A stretch of DNA of 64,000 nt from Pseudomonas frederiksbergensis (GTDB taxonomy: Bacteria; Pseudomonadota; Gammaproteobacteria; Pseudomonadales; Pseudomonadaceae). Below are positions 7,766 to 18,026 of the stretch, piece by piece. Position 1 is the stretch's first letter, and each line of letters begins with the position of its first letter. The stretch lies in NCBI RefSeq assembly GCF_900105495.1, contig NZ_FNTF01000002.1:4766501-4830500 (forward strand), read 5' to 3'. Position numbers and translations under genes: made by a program. Below the pieces are notes generated by a model that was given only the letters and a program-made list of their open reading frames with translations, was not told the origin of the DNA and ran no database searches.

Positions 7766-8998
7766 TCATATGACATCGAAGCGCGAATCAGGCAGGCGGA
7801 CGTGCGTCTGGAGCCGAATGCCGACGGTAGGATCATCGCTGTCGTCGCGTTTTGCACGCCAGGCTTGCGGCTGTGTTTCGGCAATGATCTCGTCGATCAG
7901 TGCGTCAACCATGCGGGTATCTCGATGATGGGGCGTGGTGATCAGGTGTGCGCTATCACCGGATGTCGCCAGGCTGTATTTCTTCGCAATACGCGCAGAG
8001 GGGCACGGGAACACCACGGTAATCGAGTTCTCATTGCGCCAGGCCGCAATGCCCGCGGCCTGCAGCCGGTCGACGGCATGCCGGGCGATCACCAGACTAT
8101 GCTGGACGCGCCGGCGCCATTGCGCCGGCGAGTAACTGCGTAGCGCCGCCCACATCATCATCGGCGTATGGCCATTGCGTGAACCGCTGATGGTCTTGTC
8201 GCTGGCGCTGATGTAATCGACGTCGACGGAGATGCGTTCGACGTTGTCGCGCTTGGCCACGACAATCCCACAGGGGATCGGCGAGCCGATCATCTTGTGG
8301 CCGGAGACACAGATCGAGTCGATGCCATCGGCAAAGGTAAACGGCTGTGGCTGATCGACAAAAGGCAGGATCATCCCACTCAGTGCCGCATCGGCGTGCA
8401 GGTAGTAATCCTTGCGGGCGATGCCCGCCAATTGCAGGCGGTGCTGGATGACTGCAATGTTGTCGACCGCACCACGCATGGTCGTGCCGATGTTGACGAA
8501 GATGATCGGGTGGCGCTCGTTGTCGGCAGCGATCTTCGCCAGGAGGTCGTCGTAGTCGATCTCGCCATTGGGCAGCGATTCGACCGCGCGGCATTTGATC
8601 CTCAGCAGCTTGACGATTTTTGCCACCGAATAATGGGTGTCCTTGGAGTAATAGAAGGTGCCGTCGGGAAACAGCTCCCGGCCCAGGTAACAACCGAACA
8701 TGTTGCCTTCGGTGCCGCCGTTGGTGACGTAGCCCCAGCTGTCCTCCAGGCGAATGTCGAACAGTTCGGAGAAGTACGCCATCACGTCTTTCTCGAAGTT
8801 GAAGGTGTTCAGCACATAGTTGCTGGGGGTCGCCCAATCCCCGCAGTTGTTGATGGAAAAGCGCATAAAGCGATGCAGCGCCGAGTAATCGAAGTCGGCG
8901 TTCTCCGGGTAGCCAATGTTGAAAAACTGATGTTCCAGGCAATGCTGCCAAAATTCATCCAGCCGGGTTTTATCGGCGAAAGACAAAGTCATATCCAA
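7766..8998 (-). CDS. pmsA: Pyridoxal-phosphate histidine decarboxylase
   Basis: 410 residues of the group II decarboxylase fold found in Gram-negative histidine decarboxylases. The PLP lysine lies in [16 protein letters not shown] and the cofactor-contacting aspartate in [24 protein letters not shown] forms part of the phosphate pocket. It supplies histamine, the amine arm of pseudomonine-type siderophores. The start ATG follows AAGGAG. It sits between pmsE and pmsB, the same order as in the published pmsCEAB operon of P. fluorescens WCS374. Confidence 0.93.
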   Translation of the reverse strand: MDMTLSFADKTRLDEFWQHCLEHQFFNIGYPENADFDYSALHRFMRFSINNCGDWATPSNYVLNTFNFEKDVMAYFSELFDIRLEDSWGYVTNGGTEGNMFGCYLGRELFPDGTFYYSKDTHYSVAKIVKLLRIKCRAVESLPNGEIDYDDLLAKIAADNERHPIIFVNIGTTMRGAVDNIAVIQHRLQLAGIARKDYYLHADAALSGMILPFVDQPQPFTFADGIDSICVSGHKMIGSPIPCGIVVAKRDNVERISVDVDYISASDKTISGSRNGHTPMMMWAALRSYSPAQWRRRVQHSLVIARHAVDRLQAAGIAAWRNENSITVVFPCPSARIAKKYSLATSGDSAHLITTPHHRDTRMVDALIDEIIAETQPQAWRAKRDDSDDPTVGIRLQTHVRLPDSRFDVI

Positions 8999-9056
8999 CT
9001 CCTTTTAAACTGACCTTAAAGGCCGCGCCATAATCGGTGCGGCCCATTGCTGGTTG

Positions 9057-10892
9057 TCAGGCGGCCTTTTGGCGCGCCTCCACCAGCGACCACCAACCCG
9101 TCAGGGTGGGGGCGCTGGCCAGCTCTTCAAAGCTCACCGCAATGCCACGCTCCTTGAGCTCGGTCGCCAGCTTCATGACTTGCAGAGAGTCCAGGCCGTA
9201 GAAGATCAGGTTTTCCTCTGGATCAAGCTCATCGCCATCCTCGAGCAATTGCACCAGCCGCGACTGCAGCCACTGGCGAGTGGTGTCCACCGCCAACAGG
9301 TGACGCAGCTGTTTCTTGTCGATCTTGCCCACGGCAGTGAGCGGCATGACCTCGATCATGCGGATACGATCCGGCAACTTGTATTCGGCGATGCCCAGAT
9401 CCAGCAAGTGACGCCTGAGCGCCGGCGCCTTGAGGTTGGGGTTGCGCGTCACGACAAATGCGCAGCTCTTCTCACCCAGTTTTTCATCGGGCATTGCCAC
9501 CAGCCCGGCATGGGTGACCTCCGGATGCAGCACCAGCAGGTTCTCGATCTCTTCCGAGGCCACCTTCTCACCACCGCGGTTGATCTGGTCCTTGATCCGC
9601 CCGACGACTCGCAGGTCGCCGGTAGCAGTCATCTGCACCAGATCGCCGGAGTAATAGAAACCGTCCTGATCAAACGCCTTGGCGTTTTGCTCCGGGCTCT
9701 TGTAGTAACCGCAGAAGGTGTAAGGGCCGCGGGTGGCGAGCATGCCGGTTTCGCCCAGTGCGACGGGCATGCCCTCCTCGTCCACGATCTTGATTTCGTC
9801 TGCCGCGCTGATCGGGCGTCCCTGGGTGGTGAAGATTTGTTCATCACTATCGTCCAGGCGGGTGTAGTTGATCAGCCCCTCGGCCATGCCGAACACCTGC
9901 TGCAACTTACAACCGAGTACCTCGGGTACCTGGCGCGCCAGAGAGTCGGCGAACACTGCGCCGCCGACCTGCAAGTATTCCAGCGATTGCAGCTGCTCAC
10001 GGTGCTGCGGTGCAGCCTGCAGCCAGAGCGCGACAGCGCTGGGGACCAGGGCCACGGTATTGATTTCGTGCCGATGGATCAGCTCGAAACACGTCAAAGG
10101 CTCCGGGTTCGCGGCCATGACCACGCAGCCTCCGGCATGCATGACGCCCAGGGCGCCTGGGGAGCTGAGCAGGAAATTGTGCGCCGCGGGCACCGCGCAG
10201 AGGAAACGGCTACGGGTCGTCAGTGCACAGACGTCGGCGCAGGCGCGGGCGTTGTAATAGTAATCGTTGTGCGTGCGCGGGATGAGCTTTGGCGTACCGG
10301 TGCTGCCGCCCGACAACTGGAACAACGCCACTTCATCCGCGGCCGTGGGTGCGTAGTGCACCGGGCGGTCGCTGGGGCTGTCGAGCCACTGCGCAAGGCT
10401 TCGCTGCGCCTCGGGCTCGCCCAGGAATAAAGTGACCTGCGGCTGGGCGCCGGCTTGCTCAAAGAACGCAACGTAGCTGTCATCGCGAAACACTTCATGA
10501 TCGCGGGAGGCAATCAACAGTTTCGGCAGAATCTGGCTGGCGTACGAGGTCAGCTCCAGCTTGCGGTGGCTGTACAACGCCATGAGCGGCGCAATGCCGG
10601 CTTTGAGCAGGGCAAACAGCGTCACATAGAATTCGGCAACGTTTGGCAATTGCACCAGCGCCGTATCGCCTTGGCCAAGCCCTCGCGCCGCCAGGCGCGA
10701 AGCCAGGTTGGAGGACAGGCGATCGAGTTCGGCGTAAGTGAAACTCCGCTCTCCACAGATTACCGCCAGCGCATTCGGCTGGGCTTGGCAACGCTGCTGA
10801 AGAATCTGCGTAAGTGGCTGGTCGATCCAGTAGCCATGATTGCGATAGCGCTGCGCTCTGTCCTGGGGCCAGTGATTGAATTCAAGAGTCAT
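9057..10892 (-). CDS. pmsE: Salicylate-AMP ligase with fused aryl carrier domain
   Basis: 611 residues. Residues 1-535 or so form an aryl-acid adenylation domain of the EntE/DhbE/PchD type, with the ATP loop [20 protein letters not shown] and the later segment [10 protein letters not shown]. Residues 540-605 form a carrier domain with the phosphopantetheine site in [16 protein letters not shown] (serine of LDSL). The protein thus activates salicylate and holds it as a thioester for PmsD. The frame begins 28 bases after pmsC; the ribosome site is weak. The A-ArCP fusion differs from acinetobactin and anguibactin systems, where the aryl carrier is fused to the isochorismatase-type protein. Confidence 0.93.
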   Translation of the reverse strand: MTLEFNHWPQDRAQRYRNHGYWIDQPLTQILQQRCQAQPNALAVICGERSFTYAELDRLSSNLASRLAARGLGQGDTALVQLPNVAEFYVTLFALLKAGIAPLMALYSHRKLELTSYASQILPKLLIASRDHEVFRDDSYVAFFEQAGAQPQVTLFLGEPEAQRSLAQWLDSPSDRPVHYAPTAADEVALFQLSGGSTGTPKLIPRTHNDYYYNARACADVCALTTRSRFLCAVPAAHNFLLSSPGALGVMHAGGCVVMAANPEPLTCFELIHRHEINTVALVPSAVALWLQAAPQHREQLQSLEYLQVGGAVFADSLARQVPEVLGCKLQQVFGMAEGLINYTRLDDSDEQIFTTQGRPISAADEIKIVDEEGMPVALGETGMLATRGPYTFCGYYKSPEQNAKAFDQDGFYYSGDLVQMTATGDLRVVGRIKDQINRGGEKVASEEIENLLVLHPEVTHAGLVAMPDEKLGEKSCAFVVTRNPNLKAPALRRHLLDLGIAEYKLPDRIRMIEVMPLTAVGKIDKKQLRHLLAVDTTRQWLQSRLVQLLEDGDELDPEENLIFYGLDSLQVMKLATELKERGIAVSFEELASAPTLTGWWSLVEARQKAA

Positions 10893-10919
10893 AAGGTTTC
10901 ACACTTCAGAAGTTTCGGT

Positions 10920-12092
10920 TCAGTGGGGCAATCCGCAAGCACGCAGCATGGTGCGTAGCTTGGTCTGGACTTCCGCCCATTCCATGTCAGGCTGCGAGGC
11001 TTCGACGATGCCTGCGCCGGCAAACAGCCGGACACGATTGCGTCTGATCGTGCCGCAGCGAATGGTCACGACCCATTCCCCGTTACCCTGTGCATCGCAC
11101 CATCCCACCATGCCGGTGAAAAGCCCGCGCTCGGCCGCTTCGACGAAGCGGATCAAACGCCGCGCGCGCTCGGTAGGGAAACCGCATACGGCCGGTGTAG
11201 GGTGCAGCCGGCAGGCGAGCTGCAAGGCTGTCACGCCCGGGTCGATCAGGTTGCCCTCTATGCGTGTAGACAGATGCCACAGCGCCGGCGTACTGATCAG
11301 GGAGGGACGCTCGGGCACCTCCAGGCGGGTGCACCATTCGCCCACCCGGGAGGCGATATCGCTGGTAACGAATTGATGCTCGTAGTGATCTTTTTCCGAG
11401 GCCGCCAACCACGCGGCATTACGGCGGTCAGCCTCGGCATCGGCCATGCGCTTGGCCGAACCGGCCAGCGGATTGGAAATGAAGCTCGGCCCTTCCTTGC
11501 GCACAAGCAGCTCCGGGCTGACGCCTAGCAGTACCCCGCCATCGTCCATCGGCACGCGGAAGTGGTAGCCGCTTGGGTTCTGCGCACGCAGGTTGCGCTC
11601 GACAACCTCAGCATCGACGTCCTGTGCAAACACCAGCTCACGTTGAGTGGAAAGCACCGCCTTGCGCACATCGCTGTGGCGGAAATTGACGATGGCATGC
11701 TCTACCGAGCACTTGAAGGCATGTTCGCCGGGTATGTCGTGTTGTTCGAGCAGCTCGGGCAATGCGGCGCTCGCGCCCTCTGCTTCCGCTACTGCATTGC
11801 GTGTACGCCATTCGGCGTGTTCGGGGATATAGAGGCAAGAAGCCTCGGCGGGATCGAACGGAACGGCGCCGACCATGATCGGGTTCGCCTGGCCTGCTTG
11901 GCGGGCACGTTCGAAAGCCCGCGCGACCGCCTTCTGAAACACACTTTCTGGGTCATCGCCACCAACGGCAGGGGTTTCAACCCGCTGCATCGCACCACTG
12001 ACCACCAACTCCCGATCACCTGAAGTGAAAGAGAAACTCGTTTCCTGTTGTGCCTTGTCGATGTCATCCGCCCTGAGGACGTTTGTTCTCAT
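10920..12092 (-). CDS. pmsC: Isochorismate synthase
   Basis: 390 residues of the chorismate-binding family (MenF/EntC/PchA type). The C-terminal core is complete, with NPLAGSAKRMADAE, EKDHYEHQFV, CRLHPTPAVCGFPTE and RLFAGAGIVEAS; these hold the magnesium and chorismate contacts. It turns chorismate into isochorismate for PmsB. It is the first gene of the minus-strand pms operon. The ATG has GGAGG ten bases upstream, and a Fur-box-like site lies in the 118-base gap shared with the divergent NRPS gene, consistent with iron repression. Confidence 0.93.
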   Translation of the reverse strand: MRTNVLRADDIDKAQQETSFSFTSGDRELVVSGAMQRVETPAVGGDDPESVFQKAVARAFERARQAGQANPIMVGAVPFDPAEASCLYIPEHAEWRTRNAVAEAEGASAALPELLEQHDIPGEHAFKCSVEHAIVNFRHSDVRKAVLSTQRELVFAQDVDAEVVERNLRAQNPSGYHFRVPMDDGGVLLGVSPELLVRKEGPSFISNPLAGSAKRMADAEADRRNAAWLAASEKDHYEHQFVTSDIASRVGEWCTRLEVPERPSLISTPALWHLSTRIEGNLIDPGVTALQLACRLHPTPAVCGFPTERARRLIRFVEAAERGLFTGMVGWCDAQGNGEWVVTIRCGTIRRNRVRLFAGAGIVEASQPDMEWAEVQTKLRTMLRACGLPH

Positions 12093-12131
12093 CTTGCATC
12101 AGCCTCCATGCTAGCTGGTTAAAATTTTTCT

Positions 12132-12150
12132 TGAATCTTAATCATTCTCG
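12132..12150. promoter_or_regulatory. Fur-box-like site between pmsC and pmsD
   Basis: Read on the minus strand, GAGAATGATTAAGATTC matches the Fur consensus GATAATGATAATCATTATC at about 12 of 17 positions. It sits in the divergent promoter gap of two siderophore biosynthesis units, where Fur control is expected. Confidence 0.6.
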
Positions 12151-12210
12151 TTCTTAATAATAGAGGACGCCATTTCTTGTGGCTTGTCAATGACGTGATA
12201 TGAGTGATCC

Positions 12211-15200
12211 ATGAGAGAGTTAACTTCGATGCAAGCCGCCTGTTGGATCGGGCGTACTGCTCATGCGGCACTAGGGAAAGTTTCAGCTCATCTGTACGCT
12301 GAGTTCGACGGCCATGCGATTGACCTGCAAAGGCTGCGCACAGCCTTGGCCCAAATCGCTTCGATGCACCCCATGCTGCGCTTGCGAATCAGCGAAGACG
12401 GCCGACAAAGCGTCGCCTCGGTCGACCAGGCACCCCAGCTCGAGGTCGACGACCTGCGCTCGATGACCGCGCAGGAGGCAACTCAGCACCTGCTGCGCAA
12501 ACGTGAACAGTGGAGCCATCAACAGCTGGACCTGCGGCACGCCAATCCTGCGCGTTTCAGTATCAGCCTGCTCGCCGACCAGCAGTTCCGTCTGCACGTA
12601 GATACCGACATGATCGGCGTCGATCCCTCGAGTTTCCGCACATTAATGGAAGACCTGGCCGACAGGTATGAAAACCACGAGCAGCCAGCGGGAGCCCGGC
12701 CGACCTTCTTCGACTGGTGGGACCGTGCGGGCACGGATGCCCTGTTCAAGGCCGCCCATGAGCGCGATCGCCACTGGTGGCGCGAGCGCCTGGGCAACAT
12801 CGCACCGGCGCCGAGCCTGCCGTTGCTCGACCAGCAACCAGCACATGCCCGCAGCGAACGCCTGAGCACCTGGCTTGACCCGCAGCAACGCCAGGCGCTG
12901 ACGCAGCTGGCACGGCAGCGCAGGATCACCCTGTCCAACCTGATGCTCGGGTTGTTTGCGGCCGTGCTCGGCGCGCACACCGACGACCCTCGGTTTCGCC
13001 TCAACGTACCGACGTTCTGGCGCCCCCCTCTGCTGGACGGCGTCGACCAGATCATTGGCGATTTCGCCAATGTGCTGATCCTCGACGTGGAGAACCAGAC
13101 CGACACCAGCCCGGCAGCGCTGAGCACTCAGCTGGCACAAAAGATGGTGAGCCTGCTCGAGCATTGCGCCTACTCCGGCGTGAACGTCATGCGCGACCTT
13201 TCTCGCCATCATGGCTCACCACAGTTGTCTCCCGTGGTCTTTACCGCCGCCCTCGATATGCCCGGTGGCGAGCTGCTTTCCGAACGCGTTCGACGTAGCT
13301 TTGGATCAATGAACTGGCTGATCTCGCAAGGTCCGCAGGTCGCGCTCGACGCACAATTTGCCTGCGCCGACGGCGGCATCCTGATCAATTGGGATATCCG
13401 CCTGGACGCCCTGCCGCAGACGTGGGTAACGCGACTGTTCGAGGCATTCCTGTCGTTGGTGACCGACATCGCCAGGAACCCCGCTACCTTCGACCAGCCA
13501 TTGCCCCGCAAGGTATCGAAGCAGCCACTGAATGCATTGCAACAAGCCTACCTCCTGGGGCGCAGCACACAGATGCCGCTCGGCGGCGTGGCCATGCAAG
13601 AGTTTCGCGAATACCGTGGCGAAATGGCGCTTGACCTGCTGCACAGCCGCCTGGCTGAAATGGTCCGGCGCCATCCCGGCCTGCGCACGCATATCGATCC
13701 GAACAAACGGGTGCAGTACGTCAGCGAAGACGTGCAGTTGAATCTGGATGAAGTCGACCTTCGCCACCTTTCGATCGAAGATGCGCTGGCCAATATCGAT
13801 GCCCGGCGGGACGACTTTGCGCATGCCCTCTTCGATCTGGACCGTGCGCCGTGGAACATCACCGTATTCAAGCTGGCCGAGGGGCAGTTGGTGGTATTCG
13901 CCCGCATGGATGCGTTGATTCTGGATGGGCGTTCGATCGCCACGTTGATGCTGGAATTGTTCGAAGGCTTAACACCGCAAGAGCCGTCGGGCGAGACAAC
14001 AGCCGCACAGGCGAATGTGGGCGAGCAGCGAAAAGTCGACGCCGCCTACTGGGCAACCAAACTGACGCCCGTCGCAGGCGCCCCACGCCTGCCCTGGCTC
14101 GTGGCCCTGGACCGGGTTGGCGCTTCGCGCTACGCACGAGAAAGCCTGCTTGTACCCAAGGAAAGCTTTGCAAAACTGTGCAAGGTCGGCGCCCGCCAAG
14201 GGCTGTTCAAGAACTCCGCACTGATGGCGGTCGTGCTCGAAGTGCTTTCGCACTGGGTCAATGAAGGTGACCTGTGCGTGGCAATTCCCGTTGCGCCACT
14301 GTCGGATGCTGCATTCGCCAACCGCTCAAGCTTTATTGCGATCAACTGGACAGCGGACGACGTGCGTTTCATCGAGCGTGCAACCCGCTTGCAGGTGGAC
14401 GTGATGAAAGGCTTGCAGCACCTGGCATTTTCCGGTGTGGACTTGGCGCGCCTGCTGTTCGACAGGTGCGGTCCGGGCCCGGTATTACCCGTGGTCATCA
14501 CCAATGGCCTGTCCTGGCCCTCGGCCCCCGCCAGCAGCGCCATGCGCCTGCACGACGGGCTGACCCAGACGCCTCAGGTAGCCATGGACATCCGCTTTTG
14601 CGCCAATGCCGAAGGGGCGTTGCTGCTCGACATCGACTATGCCCGCCAGATGCTCGCGCAACCGCTGGTCACCGACATCCTGCATACGCTGGGGCGCGCC
14701 ATCGAACGGATCGCTAGCAATAGCGATTTCGCGGTGGAAGCAGCGTCGATCATTGACACCAGCCATTACCGTTTGAACAGCCCGCCTGGCGAGGCTTTCG
14801 GTGACGGGTTCCTCGGTCAGATAGCGCGCAATCTGTTTACGCCAGGTAATCGCAAAATCGCCCTGATCTGCGCAGACCGACAACTGAGCTATAACGAACT
14901 CGGTGACGGCGTGGCCCGGATCATGGCCGCACTGCAAGCCCGCGGGCTGCGTCAGGGGCAGGTGGTCGCCATCTGCCTGCCGCGTAGCTTCGAACACACC
15001 CAACTGACGCTGGCCTGCGCACTGGCGGGGCTGATGTGGGTACCGATCGATGCCGCAGCGCCGGAAGAAAGAAGGCGCTACCTGCTCGACAATTGCCAGC
15101 CCGATCTGGTGGTGCTGAACGATGCCGAAGCCGTCGGGCACCCAACAGCCACCAGCAGCGAGCTGCTTGCAACGCCTGCGGCACTACCCGATACGCTGGC

Positions 15201-16547
15201 CGACCTGTCCATGAACGATGCCCCGGGGTACTACCTGTATACCTCCGGCACGACAGGCCAACCGAAGTGCGTCGTGCTGAACAATCGCGCCACCAGCAAC
15301 GTGATCGGCAGCACCCTGGCCAACTGGGCCGTGACCGCCAGTGACGTATTCATGTCGGTCACGCCGTTGCACCATGACATGTCGGTTTTCGATGTGTTCG
15401 GCTGCCTCACCGCTGGCGCCACACTGGTGCTGCCTGGCCCGGGCGAGGACAAGGACGCAGTGCGCTGGAACCAGCTGATCGCCCAGCATCGGGTCAGCTT
15501 GTGGTGCTCCGTGCCGGCCATGCTGGAAATGCTCCTCGCCTGCCGCGCGGGCAACGCATTGCAGAGCTTGCGCTTGATTGCCCAAGGGGGGACTACCTCA
15601 AACCGACGGTGATTGCCCAATTGCGCGACCTGCTGCCTGGCGCGCGGTTGATCTCGTTGGGTGGCCCGACCGAAACCACTATCTGGAGCATCTGGCACGA
15701 AATCGGCGAGGAGGATCGTGGGCAGATCCCTTATGGCCGACCGCTGCCTGGCAACAGCTATTACGTCCTGGATAACCAGGGCCGTCATTGCCCAGCGGGC
15801 GTGGTCGGGCGCATTCACACCGCCGGCGTCAATCTGGCCCTGGGCTACTTGCAAGGTAGCGAGCGAGTCCAAACCGACTTCATCACCGTCAACGACCTAC
15901 AAGGTTTGCCGGTCCGCGCTTTCCGAACCGGTGACTGCGGGCGTTATCGCACCGATGGCACCTTGCTCTTCGACAGCCGGGTCAATGGCTACGTGAAAGT
16001 ACGTGGGGTCCGGGTTTCGCTGCCGGATATCGAGATGACATTGAGCACGCATCGCTCGCTCCGACAGGTGCTGGTGGTTGATTTCGGTGACCCGCGCCAA
16101 GGCGAGGTAAGCCTTGGTGCGCTCTACGTCAGCGACCCCGCTGGCGCAGCACCGAGCGCAGCCGAGCTGCGCAACTACGCTCGCTTGCACCTTGCGCAAT
16201 CGCATGTACCCACGCGCTTCATCAGCGTTGCCGAGCTGCCGCTTTCGCAAAATGGCAAGGTCGACCGACAGCGGGCACGGGCGCTGCTCTGCACTCAGCC
16301 CGCGGGCGACGCCCCTGCCCTGCCAACGGCGCACGACAAGGTGCTGGACATTTACCTGACGGTGCTGGGGCGGACCGATAACGCTGCCCCAGCGGACTTC
16401 ATTAGCCTGGGTCTGCGCCCACAGCATTTGAAGGCCATATCGGCGCGGATGCAGGAGCAGTTCGCCGTGACGCTATCGCCTGGACAGCTGTTGCGTTGCC
16501 GCAACTCCGAAGAGGTGGCGCAACTGCTTACGGCAGCAGGCGCTTGA
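12211..16547 (+). CDS. pmsD: NRPS Cy-Cy-A with degenerate carrier domain, broken by a frameshift (PmsD-like)
   Basis: About 1,445 residues when a -1 shift is made in the G run at 15586-15591; otherwise translation stops at 15612. The order is two heterocyclisation domains and an adenylation domain. The first Cy has the DxxxxD motif as DMIGVD (about residue 133), the second as DALILD (about residue 568). The adenylation core ([33 protein letters not shown]) starts near residue 880. The final 70 residues resemble a carrier domain, but the site reads [10 protein letters not shown], so the serine of LGGHS is missing. It should join salicylate to a cyclised Thr or Cys, using the carrier of the PmsG-like protein. 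The ATG at 12211 lacks a strong ribosome site. Confidence 0.8.
15586..15591 (+). other. G6 run at the NRPS frameshift
   Basis: Frame 0 reads LIAQGG then TTSNRR and stop. The frame one base back reads [12 protein letters not shown], which restores the adenylation-domain consensus. One more G in this run would make the gene whole. Confidence 0.85.
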
Positions 16548-16629
16548 GCCGATTGTTTTTTGCCATGAACCGAGCGGGCGCCGACGTGACGCCCGCTTTC
16601 TGACAGCAGGATGTAAGGAGAAGTACTGG

Positions 16630-17949
16630 ATGAAGGATGCACCCATTGTAGATATCGCCGGTGTCGGCGTTGGCCCGTTCAACCTGGGCCTCGCCGCACT
16701 GCTCGCCACCCATTCCGAGGTGAGCGGCATCTTTCTTGAACGCAAGACCGAGTTTCGCTGGCACGAAGGGCTGCTATTGCCAGGCACTACCTTGCAGGTG
16801 CCGTTCCTGGCCGACCTGGTGACCATGGCCGACCCCACTCACCCACTGAGCTACCTGAATTACCTGCACCAGCACGATCGCCTTTACCAGTTTTATTACT
16901 ACGACAACTTCCAGGTGCCGCGCCGGGAATACGACCACTATTGCCGATGGGCGTCTCAGCAATTGGCTGCCTGCCACTTCGGCGAGGAAGTCTGCGATGT
17001 GCACTATGACGCCGATGCCGGCCGTTTCCTGATCGAAAGCCAGTCTGTGTCCGGCTTCAAACGGCATTACTACAGCCGGCATCTGTCGGTGGGCATCGGT
17101 ACCTCGCCGGTCCTGCCACATTGGGCACAAGTGAAGAGCTCGGCCCCAATCATGCATTCGGCGGAGTTTGGCAAGCGCCAGGCGCAGCTGGCGCAGTGCC
17201 AACAAGTGACGGTCATCGGTTCCGGGCAAAGCGCTGCCGAATGTGTGCTGGCGCTGTTCAACGAGTTGACCCCGGAACGGGTCGCGGCTGGCGCTTCCAT
17301 CCGCTGGATCACCCGTGCTCCCGGGTTCCATCCGATGGAGTATTCCAAGCTCGGCCAGGAGTGCTTTACCCCGTCCTACATGGAGTACTTCCACAGTATC
17401 CCCCGCGAGCGCCGCCGCGATATCGTCGCTGGGCAAGGGTTGCTGTACAAGGGCATCAGCTTCTCGACCATCGGCGACCTCTACGACCTGATCTACGAGC
17501 GCTCGATCGGCGGCGCAAACCCCGGGCTGACGCTCCTGTCCAATTGCGAGGTCGAGCGTGTCGAGGCTAACGCCGGCAAGCTGAAAGTGATGTATCGCCA
17601 TCGCGAACTGGGCCAGGCCAGCAGCTTCGAGGCGGATGCGCTTGTTGCAGCGACCGGGTATGCACATGCCTGGCCACAATGGTTCGAGCGCCTCAAGGGC
17701 AGCGTGCTGGCGACCGACGAGCACGGCGACTGCATCGTCGAGGAAGACTTCACCGCACGGCGCTGCGACAACGGTCAAGGGCGCATCTTCGTGCAGAACG
17801 CGGAGATCTTCCAGCATGGGGTCGGCTCGCCCGACCTGGGCATCGCCGCCATTCGCAATGCGACGATAATCAACCAACTGCTGGGCCGATCGCACTACCG
17901 CCTGCCCAAGCGCTCGGCATTCCAGCGTTACGGAATGCACGAGGAATAA
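16630..17949 (+). CDS. Flavin-dependent amine N-monooxygenase (histamine N-hydroxylase-like)
   Basis: 439 residues of the lysine/ornithine N-hydroxylase family. The FAD motif is GVGVGPFNLGLA at the N-terminus, the NADPH motif TVIGSGQSAAEC near residue 195 and the family's ATGYAHA segment near residue 340. In acinetobactin and anguibactin pathways a relative (BasC, AngU) hydroxylates histamine, and the pmsA gene here supplies histamine. N-hydroxyhistamine is therefore the likely product, which PmsG would capture. An AAGGAGAAG site precedes the ATG, and the gene follows the NRPS by 82 bases on the same strand. Confidence 0.88.
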   Translation: MKDAPIVDIAGVGVGPFNLGLAALLATHSEVSGIFLERKTEFRWHEGLLLPGTTLQVPFLADLVTMADPTHPLSYLNYLHQHDRLYQFYYYDNFQVPRREYDHYCRWASQQLAACHFGEEVCDVHYDADAGRFLIESQSVSGFKRHYYSRHLSVGIGTSPVLPHWAQVKSSAPIMHSAEFGKRQAQLAQCQQVTVIGSGQSAAECVLALFNELTPERVAAGASIRWITRAPGFHPMEYSKLGQECFTPSYMEYFHSIPRERRRDIVAGQGLLYKGISFSTIGDLYDLIYERSIGGANPGLTLLSNCEVERVEANAGKLKVMYRHRELGQASSFEADALVAATGYAHAWPQWFERLKGSVLATDEHGDCIVEEDFTARRCDNGQGRIFVQNAEIFQHGVGSPDLGIAAIRNATIINQLLGRSHYRLPKRSAFQRYGMHEE

Positions 17950-17972
17950 GCTCTTCTCCCACGCAAAAAAAA

Positions 17973-17995
17973 TCCGGGGCGCCTGGCGCCCCGGA
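17973..17995 (-). terminator. Terminator between convergent siderophore genes
   Basis: GC-rich inverted repeat TCCGGGGCGCC/GGCGCCCCGGA. On the minus strand it is followed by a run of eight T, so it mainly ends the PmsG transcript. Confidence 0.85.
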
Positions 17996-18026
17996 AACTA
18001 TCGTGCAGCGGCTACCCGATCACGCT

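Noticed and set aside
9054..10430. Plus-strand frame of 458 codons opposite pmsE
   Set aside because: Antisense to a gene with complete adenylation and carrier motifs; no ribosome site or family pattern.
15501..16547. Separate second NRPS gene starting at 15501
   Set aside because: Its first 30 codons are out of frame with the adenylation domain and not protein-like. The rest continues the gene from 12211, so it is one gene with a shift.
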